Source of the DNA: Bubalus kerabau
Taxonomy: Eukaryota; Chordata; Mammalia; Artiodactyla; Bovidae
Reading direction: 5' to 3'
Length of the DNA stretch: 64,000 bases
NCBI RefSeq assembly: GCF_029407905.1
Contig: NC_073630.1
Coordinates: 34,693,001-34,757,000, forward strand
Below the pieces are notes generated by a model, which was given only the letters and a program-made list of their open reading frames with translations, was not told where the DNA came from and did not search any database. The translations under genes and the position numbers were made by a program. Of this stretch, positions 48,255 to 59,410 are shown piece after piece (positions within the stretch are counted from its first letter, which is position 1; every line of letters starts with the position of its first letter).

Positions 48255-48345
48255 TAAATAGATCAAAGTTATTCTGAGAATTAGATGAGTTAATATTTGA
48301 AAAGCACATAGAACAATGTGACAATTGTAAGCATTTTTAATATTT
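48255..48345 (-). repeat. MIR SINE, right part
   Basis: AATTAGATGAGTTAATATTTGAAAAGCACATAGAACA is the downstream half of reversed MIR. It matches the point where the 46855-46960 part stops. Confidence 0.7.
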
Positions 48346-49758
48346 GTTTTAATTTTCTTTTATTATGATAATTATTCCTAAATTATAACTTATTTCTAAA
48401 TTTAATGTCATTCAATCAAAACCTCAACATGAGGTAATCTCAAAAAGAAGAGCAATGGGAAGACCCAGCCTAACCAGATAATAGAACATATTATTATATA
48501 ATAATAATTAAATGCTGATTAATGAAAGCAAGGAGAGCCCAAAAATGGATACATATATGAAAATAAACTTTTCAAAATGGAAGAAAGGATTAAAAATAGA
48601 GAGATAAACATACTTGGATAATTATGTAACCATAGCAAAAAAAAAAAAAAAGAATAATTAGCACACACCAAGGCAAAAACACATCCAGTTGAAGTTGGAG
48701 AGCTGAACAATTTAAATGAAAGAAACTCCAGCAGAAAATTTAATTGACTATACATCAGATATATGGGGAAACTATTCTATTTTCCGTATTTAATTGATAC
48801 AGAAATTACAGTGGTAAATGATTGATTATGAAATACTTTTAACAGAGTATTAAATCAGAAGTTTTAATAGAGGTGCCAAGATTCAAGCTGTGATTTTCCA
48901 AAGAGGTATGCCAGAACAAGATACCAGTTCTCAAAGGAGATTATTAAAAACCAGTTTGGCAACTCTGACAATTTTTACCCATGCCAAGGCAATAAAGGGT
49001 CAGGGTGTATGGAGATTGAAGAGGATTTGTGAAGACATATTTTCATAAAGTAGTTGGCGTGCCCTGAAAACACCTAACCTGCCTACGTGGTTCTAAGGCG
49101 AGACATACTGACTCTGAGGTTCTGTGGTCTGCTATTTAGATGTTGCTTCAGGAAGCATCAGGACTGGCTGTCAATGAATAGCATAGGAAGAGAAAACTCG
49201 GGCCAGTTCTCCCAGAGATTGTGTGGGCAAAGGATGCTTGAGAGTTCCCTGTGGGCTACCTGTGAAAAGAAGCAGGCCTGGAATTATCTGTCATGTTCAG
49301 AAAGGTCTCCTGCAGGCTCAGGCAGACCTCCATAAAGAGAATCAAACGGTAGCTGTCCATTCTGAGAGGGTGCCTCTTCAGAACAGACCTCTTTAGAATA
49401 GATGCCTGTTCCCATGTCAAGAGAAATGCAGAGAAGACACTGCAGGAATATGAGGAAGATCACCCTGAACACCTGTTAGGCCTAGATGCAGCACAGGGTT
49501 CATTCTAGAACTTACCTGACTCCCTTCTCTGTTCTCCCTCCCTGCACACTGATCCGAGAGGAGCAGAATTTGAAGTTAACAAGCTAGGGAGGGAGAAGTG
49601 GAAATACTAGGCAGGGAACACAGAACTGGAAAATACTCTCGGTTTCCAGACTGAAGTAATACTGATCTGGGGAAGGGACAAAAGATTTGTTATATGATGA
49701 AGTTCAGAGTTTTCCTAATTATATATGATTGAGCATCCTAATTCTGAATTAAGATTGG
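48346..49758. other. Unassigned upstream DNA
   Basis: AT-rich to 48900, with an A run at about 48639-48652; 49010-49560 is more balanced and apparently unique. No gene was recognised. Confidence 0.45.
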
Positions 49759-49771
49759 CTTTTGTGATATA

Positions 49772-49979
49772 TTGGCTTCCCAGGGGGCTCATATGGCAAA
49801 GCATCTGCCTGCAATGCTGGAGACCTGGGTTCCATCCCTGGGTTGGGAAAATCCCCTGCAGAAGGAAATGGCAACCCACTCCAGTACCTTTGCCTGGAAA
49901 ATCCCATGGACAGAGGAGTCTGGTAGGCTACAGTCCATGGGGTTGCAAAGAGTTGGACACGCCTGAGCAAATTCACTCA
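49772..49979 (+). repeat. Bov-tA SINE
   Basis: It is framed by a perfect 13-base TSD, CTTTTGTGATATA, at 49759-49771 and 49980-49992; full length. Confidence 0.97.
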
Positions 49980-50223
49980 CTTTTGTGATATACAGTGACC
50001 ACAAGATTATTTGTTATTCGGGAGTGAGGAAATCTGTGTTCAAGAGACATCAGGCTCATAGAATTTAAAGAAACACTTAGAAATAAAAACAAAGTCATAA
50101 GAACTTTGTTATGCTTGTTCAATGTAACATGTATAAATTTTAACTGTATGAAAATTAGTTACTAAAGCTAAACCTTGAAATGAAGATAAATTGGTAAAAT
50201 ATTTCTCATATGATAGCAAGAAA

Positions 50224-50444
50224 TGGGGCTTCCCAGGCTGCTCATGTGGTAAAGAATCTGCCTGCCAATGCAGCCTTGAGCCTTAGAAGACACAGGTTTG
50301 ATCCCTGGGTTGAAAAGATCCCCTGGGGAAGGAAATGGCAACTCACTGCAGTATTCTTGCCAGGATAATCCCATGGACAGAGGATCCTGGTGGGCTACAG
50401 TCCATGGGGTTGCAAAGAGTCAGACATGACCGAAGTGACTGAGC
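50224..50444 (+). repeat. Bov-tA SINE
   Basis: It is framed by a 14-base TSD with one mismatch, ATGATAGCAAGAAA at 50210-50223 and ATGATAGTAAGAAA at 50445-50458. A 14-base insertion (CCTTGAGCCTTAGA region) sits in the tRNA-like part. Confidence 0.95.
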
Positions 50445-50458
50445 ATGATAGTAAGAAA

Positions 50459-50883
50459 AGAGATCATATGCCTTTCATATAAAGAGTTAATTTGAATTTA
50501 TAAGAAAATATCTTGACCACCAATAATAAGTATGTAAGAATTTGGGCAAACAATTAATGCAAGTAGAAATTGATCAAAAGAATATAAAATTAATTATCTT
50601 TTTGTAATGAGGGGAATTAAAGTAAAGCAAGCTATCATACATTTTCATACCTATTAAATTAGTAAAAAGAATCACATATGATATGTAATATTAGTTAAGA
50701 TTGGAGTGGAATAGGTACTCTGCTGAGAGAATTGGTTTGATATATCCCTAAAAAACAGTATGACAATAGATACTGCAATACTGTATCACAAGCCATACAA
50801 ATAGCACAACCCCTTAGATCAGTAATAGTATTCTTTGGCATTTATCTTAAGAAAATAATTCAGTAGAATAAAAAAGGTTTATC
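50459..50883. other. Unassigned DNA, possibly old L1
   Basis: AT-rich. Words such as GGAGTGGAATAGGTACTCTGCTGAGAGAATTGG suggest a decayed L1, not secure. Confidence 0.3.
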
Positions 50884-50896
50884 GATGAAAGAGTCA

Positions 50897-51124
50897 GTAA
50901 GTAAGTGTTAAGTCACTCAGTCGTGCCTGACTCTTTGTCACCCAATGGACTGCAGCCCACCAGGCTCCTCTGTCCTTAGTCCATGAGATTTTCTGGGCAA
51001 GGATACTGGAGTTTGTTGCCATTTCCTCTAGGGGGTCTTCCCACCCAGGGATCGAACCCCGGTTTCCTGCACTGCAGGCAGATTCTTTACCGACTGAGCT
51101 ACAAGGGAAGCCCACTTTCCTTGT
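50897..51124 (-). repeat. Bov-tA SINE
   Basis: It is framed by a perfect 13-base TSD, GATGAAAGAGTCA, at 50884-50896 and 51125-51137; full length, with reversed B-box GGGATCGAACCCC. Confidence 0.97.
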
Positions 51125-51174
51125 GATGAAAGAGTCATACGACCACTATTTATAGTACAAGGGATGCAGAGAAA

Positions 51175-51300
51175 AGGGAAGCCTCAGAGTTCTGAATCAG
51201 ATGGGGTTTCACGGTCAAATTCTTCCGTCTTTTTGTGATTAAGGGCAATTCACTTAACTTTTCTGAGCTTCAGTGATATCAAGTAAAAATTAAGAGTAAG
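51175..51300 (-). repeat. MIR SINE, diverged
   Basis: GGGCAATTCACTTAACTTTTCTGAGCTTCAGTG is reversed MIR core. Confidence 0.75.
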
Positions 51301-51599
51301 AAGAATTCTAGCCCTAAAATGATATCCTTTGTTTCATTTTTATATTGCTTTTCTCTCTCCTTAACAAACATATAGGATTTCAAGGCCTTCATCTGTTAGA
51401 ACCAGCTAAATTGATGAAGTCAAAAAGATTTCGAAACAGAAGCTGAAGAGTAGAATTTGTCTTTTCAAAGAGTACTACATCATCTTCTCACAGTGAATTT
51501 ATATATAGTTATTCATTGTAGGTTTTCATATCTTATGTCATTAAAATATATCCTCAACATTTGTAAATATGTTACTTCTTTCCTTACTTGAAAAATGGA

Positions 51600-52005
51600 T
51601 TCCTTACTTGAAGACTAGATTCAAGTTCTAGGTCTGCTATCCACCATGGCGCAATCTCTCAATTTTTTCAGCTGTCAAGAAAGAAAAGAATACCTCCCAT
51701 CTATTTGCACATGGCTTCCCAGGTGGCTCAGTGGTAAAGAGTCTGCCTGCCCATGCAGGAGACATGGATTGGAAAGGTCCCCTGGAGGAGGAAATAGAAA
51801 CCTGCTACAGTATTTTGCCTGAGAAGTCCCGTGGACAGAGGAGCCTGGCAAGCTACAGTCCATAGAGTCACAAAAGAGTCAGAAACGACAGAGCTACTGA
51901 GCACTCACACATCTACTTGTACAGTGTGGTTCTAAAAACAAAATTGAGATGATAAAACATAAAAGTGTTTTAAAAGCTTCAAGCACCATATAGGTCCTTC
52001 ATCTC
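51600..52005 (-). repeat. MIR SINE split by a Bov-tA
   Basis: The left piece to 51710 (TTCAAGTTCTAGGTCTGC.., TTTTTTCAGCTGTCAAGA) and the right piece from 51923 (TTGAGATGATAAAACATAAAAGTG..AGCACCATATAGG) are collinear in reversed MIR order. Confidence 0.6.
51711..51909 (+). repeat. Bov-tA SINE inside MIR
   Basis: The flanks CATCTATTTGCAC (51698-51710) and CATCTACTTGTAC (51910-51922) form a 13-base TSD with two changes. The B-box segment is deleted (GACATGGATTGGAAAGG). Confidence 0.93.
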
Positions 52006-52373
52006 GCCCCAGTTTTCTTTACTTTTCTGACTTCAGAAAAACCCTTGGCCTCTGGAGACTCCTGAGAAAATGAATGGCTCAGTATTCAGCTGATAAGAGT
52101 GGGTGGAACTCTAAGCCTAAGCGAGTGGTTGTGGAACAATCTGGTTAACTTTCCATGTAAAAGTAAGAGTAGTTATGGATACTAAGAAATCCACAACCAG
52201 CCAAGATCAACCCGTAGTATCAACCCGTAGTGAAAGATCATTACAAAATCATAGCCTACTAGCATAAGGTAAACATCTTGGCTAGGCCCACCCCTAACAT
52301 TACATAGCTGGTCTCAAGACTGAAACTGGATACCTATGTGTCATATCTGAATATTCAATACTTATGTCATGCT

Positions 52374-53465
52374 GTGCTGTGTGCTCAGTTCAGTTCAGTT
52401 CAGTCGCTCAGTGGTATCCGACTGTTTGTGACCCTATGAATCACAGCACGCCAGGCCTCCCCGTCCATCACCAACTCCCGGAGTTCACTCAAACTCACAT
52501 CCATCGAGTTAGTGATGCCATCCAGCCATCTCATCCTCTGTTGTCCCCTTCTCCTCCTGCCCCCAATCCCTCCCAGCATCAGAGTCTTTTCCAATGAGTC
52601 AACTCTTCACATGAGGTGGCCAAAGTATTGGAGTTTCAGCCTCAGCATGAGTCCTTCCAATGAACACCCAGGACTGGTCTCCTTTAGGATGGACTGGTTG
52701 GATCTTCTTGCAGTCCAAGGGACTCTCAAGAGTCTTCTCCAACACCACAGTTCAAAAGCACCAATTCTTCAGCGCTCAGCTTTCTTCACAGTCCAACTCT
52801 CACATCCATACATGACCACAGGAAAAACCATAGCCTTGACTTGACTAGACATTACTTTGTTGGCAAAGTAATGTCTCTGCTTTTGAATATGCTATCTAGG
52901 TTGGTCATAACTTTCCTTCCAAGGAGTAAGCGTCTTTTAATTTCATGGCTGCAATCACCATCTCCAGTGATTTTGGAGCCCCCAAAAATAAAGTCTGACA
53001 CTGTTTCCACTCTTTCCCCATCTATTTCCCATGAAGTGATGGGACTGGATGCCATGATCTTAGTTTTCTGAATGTTGAGCTTAAAGCCAACTTTTTCACT
53101 CTCCACTTTCACTTTCATCAAGAGGCTCTTTAGTTCCTTTTCACTTTCTGCCATAAGGGTGGTGTCATCTGCATATCTGAGGTTATTGATATTTCTCCTG
53201 GCAATCTTGATGCCAGCTTGTGCTTCTTCCAGCCCAGCGTTTCTCATGCTGTACTCTGCATATAAGTTAAATAAGCAGGGTGACAATATACAGCCTTGAC
53301 ATACTCCTTTTCCTATTTGGAACCAGTCTGTTGTTCCGTGTCCAGTTCTAGCTGTGTGCTCAGTTGTGTCCAACTCTTTGCGACCCCATGGACTGTAGCC
53401 CACCAGGCTCCTCTGTGGGATTCTCCAGGCAAGAATACTGGAGTGGGTTGCCATTTCCTTCTCCA
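52374..53465 (-). repeat. Bov-tA-type SINE split by BovB
   Basis: The outer TSD TATGTCATGCT is at 52363-52373 and 53466-53476. The SINE occupies 52374-52390 and 53366-53465; a BovB sits between. Its 5' part is short, stopping at CCATTTCCTTCTCCA. Confidence 0.93.
52391..53350 (-). mobile_element. BovB 3' part nested in a SINE
   Basis: It is framed by a perfect 15-base TSD, GCTGTGTGCTCAGTT, at 52376-52390 and 53351-53365, which is itself SINE sequence. It contains YADD and the RT C-terminal region in broken frames. Confidence 0.96.
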
Positions 53466-53676
53466 TATGTCATGCTAATAGAGTGTTAAATAAAATAGCT
53501 TCTACTCTCCTCTATACAATGAATTCCTTTGGTTTGAAATCTCTGACTTCTTCAGTTTAGCTGGTGTCTACTTAGCAGCAGCAGCAGCAGCAACTTGTTT
53601 GTGCCCTAGAAATCCTGCATTCTCTTATTATAGGAAGAACAAGAGAATGTACCTGGGAAACAGAGATATCATTTGA

Positions 53677-53800
53677 CTCCTTTATTTTTTGACCATGCCA
53701 CATGGCATGTAGGATCTTAGTTCCCCAACCAGGTATGGAACCCCTTCCCTCTGCATTCAAGCACAATGTCTTAACCACTGGGCCATCAGGGAAGTCCCAA
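53677..53800 (-). repeat. CHR-type tRNA-derived SINE
   Basis: It is framed by a 13-base TSD with one mismatch, AGATATCATTTGA at 53664-53676 and AGATATCACTTGA at 53801-53813. It contains ACCACTGGGCCATCAGGGAAGTCC, the reversed CHR head. Confidence 0.93.
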
Positions 53801-53813
53801 AGATATCACTTGA

Positions 53814-54639
53814 GAGCTGGCATATATATTTACCTTCAGAATGGTCTGGAAGCCTATTTAGAATTCCTGAACTTGTCAGAGTTCCCTGTCATAAGTTGGT
53901 GGTTCAGGAGGCCCCAAGTCCATGTTCATGCCTTTCTCTTTCTGTCCCAGCTCCTGCACCAGAAGGCCTTAGATACTTGGTGTGCAGACCCTCCAGACCA
54001 CACAGGACCAAACTGTATCCTGCTAAATTGTCTTATTCCCACCTTGATCCAGGGAGCATACTCTTGTTGTGCTGCCCACCCTCAGGATAACAGATCTGTA
54101 GCAGGATCTTTGCATGGAATTTTGTGGTCCTGTATATTCCACATGTGATCTAAAAGAGGGTATATGGACTCTGAGTAGATTTCCTGACTTCTGGGAAGGA
54201 ACAGAACTGAAAGAGAGCCAGAGAGCAGGTCCTTTACAGGGTGGGACCTGGAGTGGGTGCCCCTCTTGCTAGGTCTACAGTACTGTTTCTGGCTTTTTAA
54301 TTTATCAGCCTCTTCAACTGCCCAATCTCTTTCCTGCCTCCACAATAACCACCCTTAGGTTTAGTTTCACTTTGGGTCCCCTAAACCCTCAAAATGGCAA
54401 GTCTTTGCTCATGCCCTACTTCTACTCGTATTCCTGCCAAATATATTTTTGTTATAATTATTTCAGTGGATGATCATTTCCTTTCTTAACATGTGTGACC
54501 AGGCTCCTGTACTATGTATTCCTTCACTTCGTTCACATATTCTCAATCAATTTTTAATGTGCTTGTTTTACATCTTTGTTTTGTCCTTCCTCCTGCCTTG
54601 CCATTCCTTCAACTATTCCCTGTCCAGGGTCCGCTATTG
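53814..54639. other. Unassigned upstream DNA
   Basis: Base composition is balanced. An open frame at 53702-54148 starts inside a SINE and has no recognisable domain. An old LTR is possible but not shown. Confidence 0.4.
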
Positions 54640-54810
54640 CTCAGTCATTGGAGATACATACAAGAGGGCATAAGACACATATTATCCATTCTTTCATGGA
54701 CATTGCAGTTTACTGGGAGAATTGATAATGGGTAATTAGTTACAATTGTGATGAGTGCTTTGAAGATGATATCTATAGTCCTATGAGAGTCTAAAACAGG
54801 GGCCTAATCT
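54640..54810 (-). repeat. L2 LINE fragment, diverged
   Basis: CATTGGAGATACATACAAGAGGGCATAAGACAC..TTGCAGTTTACTGGGAGAATTGATAATGGGTAATTAG..GTGATGAGTGCTTTGAAGATGA follows reversed L2 order. Confidence 0.65.
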
Positions 54811-54819
54811 ACATGGGAG

Positions 54820-55070
54820 GGTTTCCCAGGTGGAGCAGTGGTAAAGAATCTGCCTGCCAATGCAGGGATGCAAGAGATGGGGGTTTGATACCTAGATTGG
54901 GAAGATTCCCTGGAGTAGGAAATGGCAGTTCACTCCAGTATTCTTGCCTGGAAAATCCCATAGACAGAGTCTATCAGGCTACAGTCCATGGGGTTGCAAA
55001 GAGTCAGACACAAGTGAGAGTGAATGTGCCCTCGTGTGCACACATGCATGCACACGCATACACACACACT
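54820..55070 (+). repeat. Bov-tA SINE with (CA)n tail
   Basis: It is framed by an 11-base TSD with one mismatch, CTACATGGGAG at 54809-54819 and CTATATGGGAG at 55071-55081. The tail has grown into a (CA/CG)n repeat at 55035-55070. Confidence 0.93.
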
Positions 55071-55081
55071 CTATATGGGAG

Positions 55082-55869
55082 CAATCATATCCCAACTGAG
55101 GTAAATTCAGCACTATTTTATTTACTTTGGTTTCCATGCTGTTTAGTATTATCTGATTTTATGCTATTCAGTCTCAGCAGGAATTTTTCTTGCTGTTTAG
55201 TAATTCTTTTAATGATTTTGAAGCTCCTCTTCCATACCTTTCTGAAGTCTAACATGTAATCACTGTAAAGTAGGCTCTGATGTAATTGTCATCTACATGT
55301 GATAAGCTCATGCCAGAAGGATACAGCCAAATTTAATAGTGAAAACATGACAGATGTAGGTTTCCCCTTCATTTTAGAGCCTAGACACTCTCAGCTTCTA
55401 TCTATGTCTGCATGAAATATCTCCTAAGAATCATCATATCTATTTGCCTTGAGTGATTTCTCACTGCTTGACCTTTTATTACTATTTGAACTACAAGGAA
55501 TTAGAAAGCAGTTACCTTCACTAGCAAATGCAGCCTGTTTGGCTACTGAAACTATAATAATAAATTCAAAAAATAAACTAGTATTTTTGAGTTTTTGATA
55601 ATTTTCTGGTAGTTTTGGTTAGTGTAAATAACACATAAATTGCTAATCTGCTCACATTTGGATGAAATAATACAGCAGAGCTAGGGTTTCAGAGCTAGGG
55701 AACCTAGCATGATGAGACTGTATCTTGAATCTATATTAATATTACTGGCATCATAAAATCAAGATGTGCTGTTTAGTTTCAGGTTTATCTCTGAAACTTC
55801 TTCTAAAACTGTATCAACTATGGATGCGAGCAAAGAAAAGGAGGACTGAAGGTAGATCCCTGGAGTTTC
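55082..55869. other. Unassigned upstream DNA
   Basis: No gene or repeat was recognised. Confidence 0.45.
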
Positions 55870-56080
55870 TAAGTGCTATGATCTGAATGTATCTCCCCAA
55901 AATGCATTTGTTGAAATCCTAACCTCTCAAAGGTGATGGTATTAGTAGGTGGGGCTTTTGGCAGGTGCTTAAGTCATGAGGGTGGAAACTTCATGGGGAG
56001 CAATGGCTTATAAAAGAGATTCCAGAGAGATCCCTGTTTCCACCATGCAAGGACACAGCAAGAGGCACTGGATAGTAAGA

Positions 56081-57165
56081 AATGGAATATTTCCTGTCAC
56101 ATCAGTAAACAGAGGATGCCACAATCATCAGCAGTTGTGACCACCATGGATGGTGAGTTGGTGAGTCCTAAGGGAATTCAGAGATGAAATTAAAAGATGC
56201 TTACTCCTTGGAAGGAAAGTTATGACCAACCTAGATAGCATATTCAAAAGCAGAGACATTACTTTGCCAACAAAGGTCCGTCTAGTCAAGGCTATGGTTT
56301 TTCTAGTGGTCTGTATGGATGTGAGAATTGGACTGTGAAGAAGGCTGAGCACCGAAGAATTGATGCTTTTGAACTGTGGTGTTGGAGAAGACTCTTGAGA
56401 GTCCCTAGGACTGCAAGGAGATCCAACCAGTCCATCCTAAAGGAGATCCATCCTGAGTGTTCATTGGAAGGATTGATGCTGAAGCTGAAACTCCAGTACT
56501 TTGGCCACCTCATGCGAAGAGTTGACTCATTGGAAAAGACTCTGATGCTGGGAGGGATTGGGGGCGGGAGGAGAATGGGACGACAGAGGATGAGATGGCT
56601 GGATGGCATCACTAACTCGATGGACATGAGTTTGGGTAAACTCCGGGAGTTGGTGATGGACAGGGAGGCCTGGCATGCTGTGATTCATGGGGTCGCAAAC
56701 AGTTGGACACGACTGAGCGACTGAACTGAACTGAAGGGAATTCAGGAAAGAAACAATATCTGCCATCTAGCAGCCATCAGACTGCAGTCACTCGCTCTGG
56801 TGAGTCCTGGGGAAACTCAGGATGTGACAAACACAGGATACTGGACCCAGAGAGCTGAGGTGCATATTGAAGGAATGCTTACTGTGAACCCAAACACTCG
56901 CATCTTCCCACACATAGAAAAGTGCTGAATTCCTTAACTTGGGATATCTGGTTTTCTCTAATCAATAATAATCTTTTGATGTTCAGACTACCTGCCCTTT
57001 GTTGCAAAACTTCTATATAAACTGGCTCCTCCCCTTGACTCCTGGTAGCAGTTCTTTCAGGGTTACTTAAGATGCTGTCTCCCAGACTTGAAGTCCTAAA
57101 AATTCCCACTGAATAAAATATAACTCTCAACATTTAGACAACGCATATTTTTTAAGTCCTTGATA
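56081..57165 (+). mobile_element. Class I-type ERV LTR (solo), interrupted by BovB
   Basis: A TATATAA box (57014-57020) is followed by CTGTCTCCCAGACTTGAAGTCC and an AATAAA signal (57112-57117), the typical R/U5 layout of gammaretrovirus-like LTRs. The sequence between the two MaLR parts minus the BovB is about 530 bases, a reasonable LTR length. No internal viral genes are present. Edges are approximate. Confidence 0.65.
56182..56733 (+). mobile_element. BovB 3' part
   Basis: It is framed by a perfect 12-base TSD, AAGGGAATTCAG, at 56170-56181 and 56734-56745. RT C-terminal region only, open from 56335 to 56724 in frame after one break, with a TGAACTGAACTGAA tail. Confidence 0.97.
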
Positions 57166-57821
57166 GGAACCAAGAAGAAGGTCTTCACGAGAACACAACT
57201 ATGCTGGCACTTCGATCTTGAATTCCTAGCCTCCAAAACTGTGAGAAATGAAGCTACCCAGTCTGTGGTATTTTGCTATAGCAGCCCAAATGGACTAAAA
57301 CTCTAAGCAATGAAAAGAAGTGCCCATTTTTGTTCCACATATAATTTAAAACATCAGGATCCTATATCATCTTAAGAAAATCCAACTTAGTACTGATTTT
57401 TTCCATAATAATAACTTTAATGCCTTTTTGAAATTTCCAATATCAAAAATTTCACCTTCCCCCTAATATTTGTGATATATTGGCTTCTATTTTTAGGCTC
57501 AGCCTTTTGTGCAAACTGGTCATAAATTCTTCCTATCTCTCTGTATGCTGCTCTTTGCAAAGGTCCTCCCATGAGGAGAAGGAATCACTATTCCCGTCCA
57601 TGAATCTGGGCTTGACCATGTGACTTGCTATGTTCAAAGGGGCCCAAGTACAATTAATATAAATGGAGGTTTAAAAAGGGCTTGTACTTGGGGACTTGTC
57701 TGTTCTGTTTCCATTTTTCAGAAGCTTGAGAAACCAGAACTAGACTACTGGAGGATAGGAAACTACATGAGCAGAGATTAGTTGTCTGTCCTTCCAGAAA
57801 TGAAGCCCACTAGGCCTAACT

Positions 57822-58094
57822 TGGAGAAGGGAATGGCACCCCACTCCAGAACTCTTGCCTGGAAAATCCCATGGATGCAGGCGTCTGGTAGGCTGCAGTC
57901 CATGGGGTCACTAAGAGTCGGACATGACTGAGCAACTTCACTTTCACTTTTCACTTTCATGCATTGGAGAAGGAAATGGCAACCCACTCCAGTGTTCTTG
58001 CCTGGAGAATCCCAGGGACAGGGAAGCCTGGTGGGCTGCTGTCTATGGGGTCGCACAGAGTTGGACACGACTGAAGCGACTTAGCAGCAGCAGC
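57822..58094 (+). repeat. Bov-A2 SINE (dimeric)
   Basis: It is framed by a perfect 10-base TSD, AGGCCTAACT, at 57812-57821 and 58095-58104, with an (AGC)n tail. Confidence 0.97.
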
Positions 58095-58151
58095 AGGCCT
58101 AACTAGTTATGAAGGAGGTCATCCAAGATCATTAGCCCCAGCCCACCTTCT

Positions 58152-58350
58152 GGGGCTTCTCTGGTGTCTCAGACGGTAAAGAATCTGCCTACAATGCAGG
58201 AGACCCAGATTTAGTCCCGTGTTGGAAGATCCCCTGGAGAAGGGAATGGCAACCCACTCCAGTATTCCTACCTGAAGAATCCCATGGACAGAGGAGACTG
58301 GCAGGCTACAGTTCATAGGGTCACAAAGAGTCCGACACACCTGAGTGACC
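58152..58350 (+). repeat. Bov-tA SINE
   Basis: GGGGCTTCTCTGGTGTCTCAG head to GTCACAAAGAGTCCGACACACCTGAGTGA. The B-box is decayed (ATTTAGTCCC). Confidence 0.9.
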
Positions 58351-58500
58351 ATAGGGATCTGTCAAGCTTGCACAGACAAGAAGAACTGCCCAGCTTACTC
58401 AAGAAATCATGAGCAAATAAAGTGACTATTATTTTAAGCTACTCAGTTTGGGTGTTGCTTGCTATACAGCAATATCACGTTGCCAAACCACCCTGCAGTA

Positions 58501-58959
58501 AATTTGGCTCTGCCTGTACCCAGGCCACGATTCAAGGCCTGACAACAAAGGGTCAGGATTGAAGCATGCTTTTCCTAAAAAAGAAGCATGCTGAGCTGAG
58601 AACGGAAAGACCAACAAGGACTGAATCCAGGTACCAAGGTGAGGAGAAAAACTAGTTGAATGGCTTCTTAGAAAGGAGATGCAAAACTAGAGGGCAACAG
58701 GCACCTGGGAATAAAAGTCATGAATCTCATGGACATAGTAGAAAGTCTATTCTGACCTTAAATTTTGTCACATAGTAAGCCTTTTGTGAAAGAAGTTCCT
58801 TCAATATTATACATACAGAGTTTCAACATATTTCTGGCAGTATTTGTGGAAAAGAAGTAAATTCAATGAATATTTTTCCATTAGGATATTTCAAGATGGA
58901 TAATTTCTGAGTTTCTCCGCTATTGTGGGTCTCCTAAGGAGCATGTTTATCGCGAGACT
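58501..58959. other. Unassigned upstream DNA
   Basis: No gene or repeat was recognised. Confidence 0.45.
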
Positions 58960-59280
58960 GTCTCAGCCGCTCCTAAGAATCTGCGGCTGTGCCGCTTTTC
59001 TTATTTCCTCCCATGAAGGAGCTAGCTATTCAGCTAGTTTTCAGGTTTCTGACAGAGGCCTTGCTCCATATGTAGTTGCAGACTTGGTGTGTCGGTGGGA
59101 GGAACGATGCCTCCCTGGACCTTCTGCAGCCTGGTGCCGCCTGTGCGGTGTTGGCCGCGGCGGAGGCTTCGTGACGGAGCGCATGCCTTTTGGTCCCATA
59201 CAGGCTCAGCCAAGCCCAGCTGACGTGCATGTATGTGACATGGGAAGATCCCACCCAGACTCATGGACCCTGGAAACAGC
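58960..59280. other. Isolated GC-rich, CpG-containing non-repeat patch
   Basis: CpGs cluster at 58950-58995 and 59085-59185 (for example GGTGTTGGCCGCGGCGGAGG). Both strands are open for 74-135 codons here, an effect of high GC, and none of the frames resembles a known protein. It could be a distal promoter, an enhancer or a non-coding RNA start, but nothing specific shows that. Confidence 0.5.
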
Positions 59281-59294
59281 TGGTAACTATAACT

Positions 59295-59410
59295 TTGTAT
59301 TTGCTTCACAGACAAGTAAAGCGAGGCTTTGAGTTGTTAGTTGACTTCTCAAGGTCACATAGCAGATCCGAGACACAATTGGCAATGAAAAGCGAGGGGT
59401 CTCTCTTGTC
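59295..59410 (+). repeat. MIR SINE, diverged
   Basis: ACAGACAAGTAAAGCGAGGCTTTGAG..GACTTCTCAAGGTCACATAGCAGATCCGAGAC is the MIR core. Confidence 0.8.

Larger units (their letters stand above)
55875..57305 (+). mobile_element. MaLR-type LTR (MLT1/MST group), split
   Basis: The left part (55875-56080) carries CTATGATCTGAATGT..CCCCAAAATGC..TTGTTGAAATCCTAACC..GTGATGGTATTAGTAGGTGGGGC..AGTCATGAGGGTGG..CCACCATGCAAGGACACAGCAAG. The right part (57175-57305) carries TTCACGAGAAC, GATCTTGAATTCCTAGCCTCCAAAACTGTGAGAAAT and CCCAGTCTGTGGTATTTTGCTATAGCAGCCC. Old non-autonomous ERVL-related LTR; no internal genes. Confidence 0.85.
57505..58500 (+). mobile_element. MLT1-type MaLR LTR, split by two SINEs
   Basis: Order: GGGCTTGACCATGTGACTTGC, GGCTTGTACTTGG.GACTTG, then after the SINEs CAAGAAATCATGAGCAAATAAAGTGACTATTATTTTAAGCTACTCAGTTTGGG and TGCTATACAGCAATA. 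This matches the 3' end of MLT1-like LTRs. Confidence 0.7.

Noticed and set aside
53702..54148. 148-codon plus-strand frame as a gene
   Set aside because: It starts inside a reversed CHR SINE and runs into anonymous DNA, with no recognisable domain.
58925..59332. 135-codon plus-strand frame as a gene
   Set aside because: The opposite strand is also open here, which is typical of GC-rich sequence. No domain, splice pattern or similarity could be recognised.
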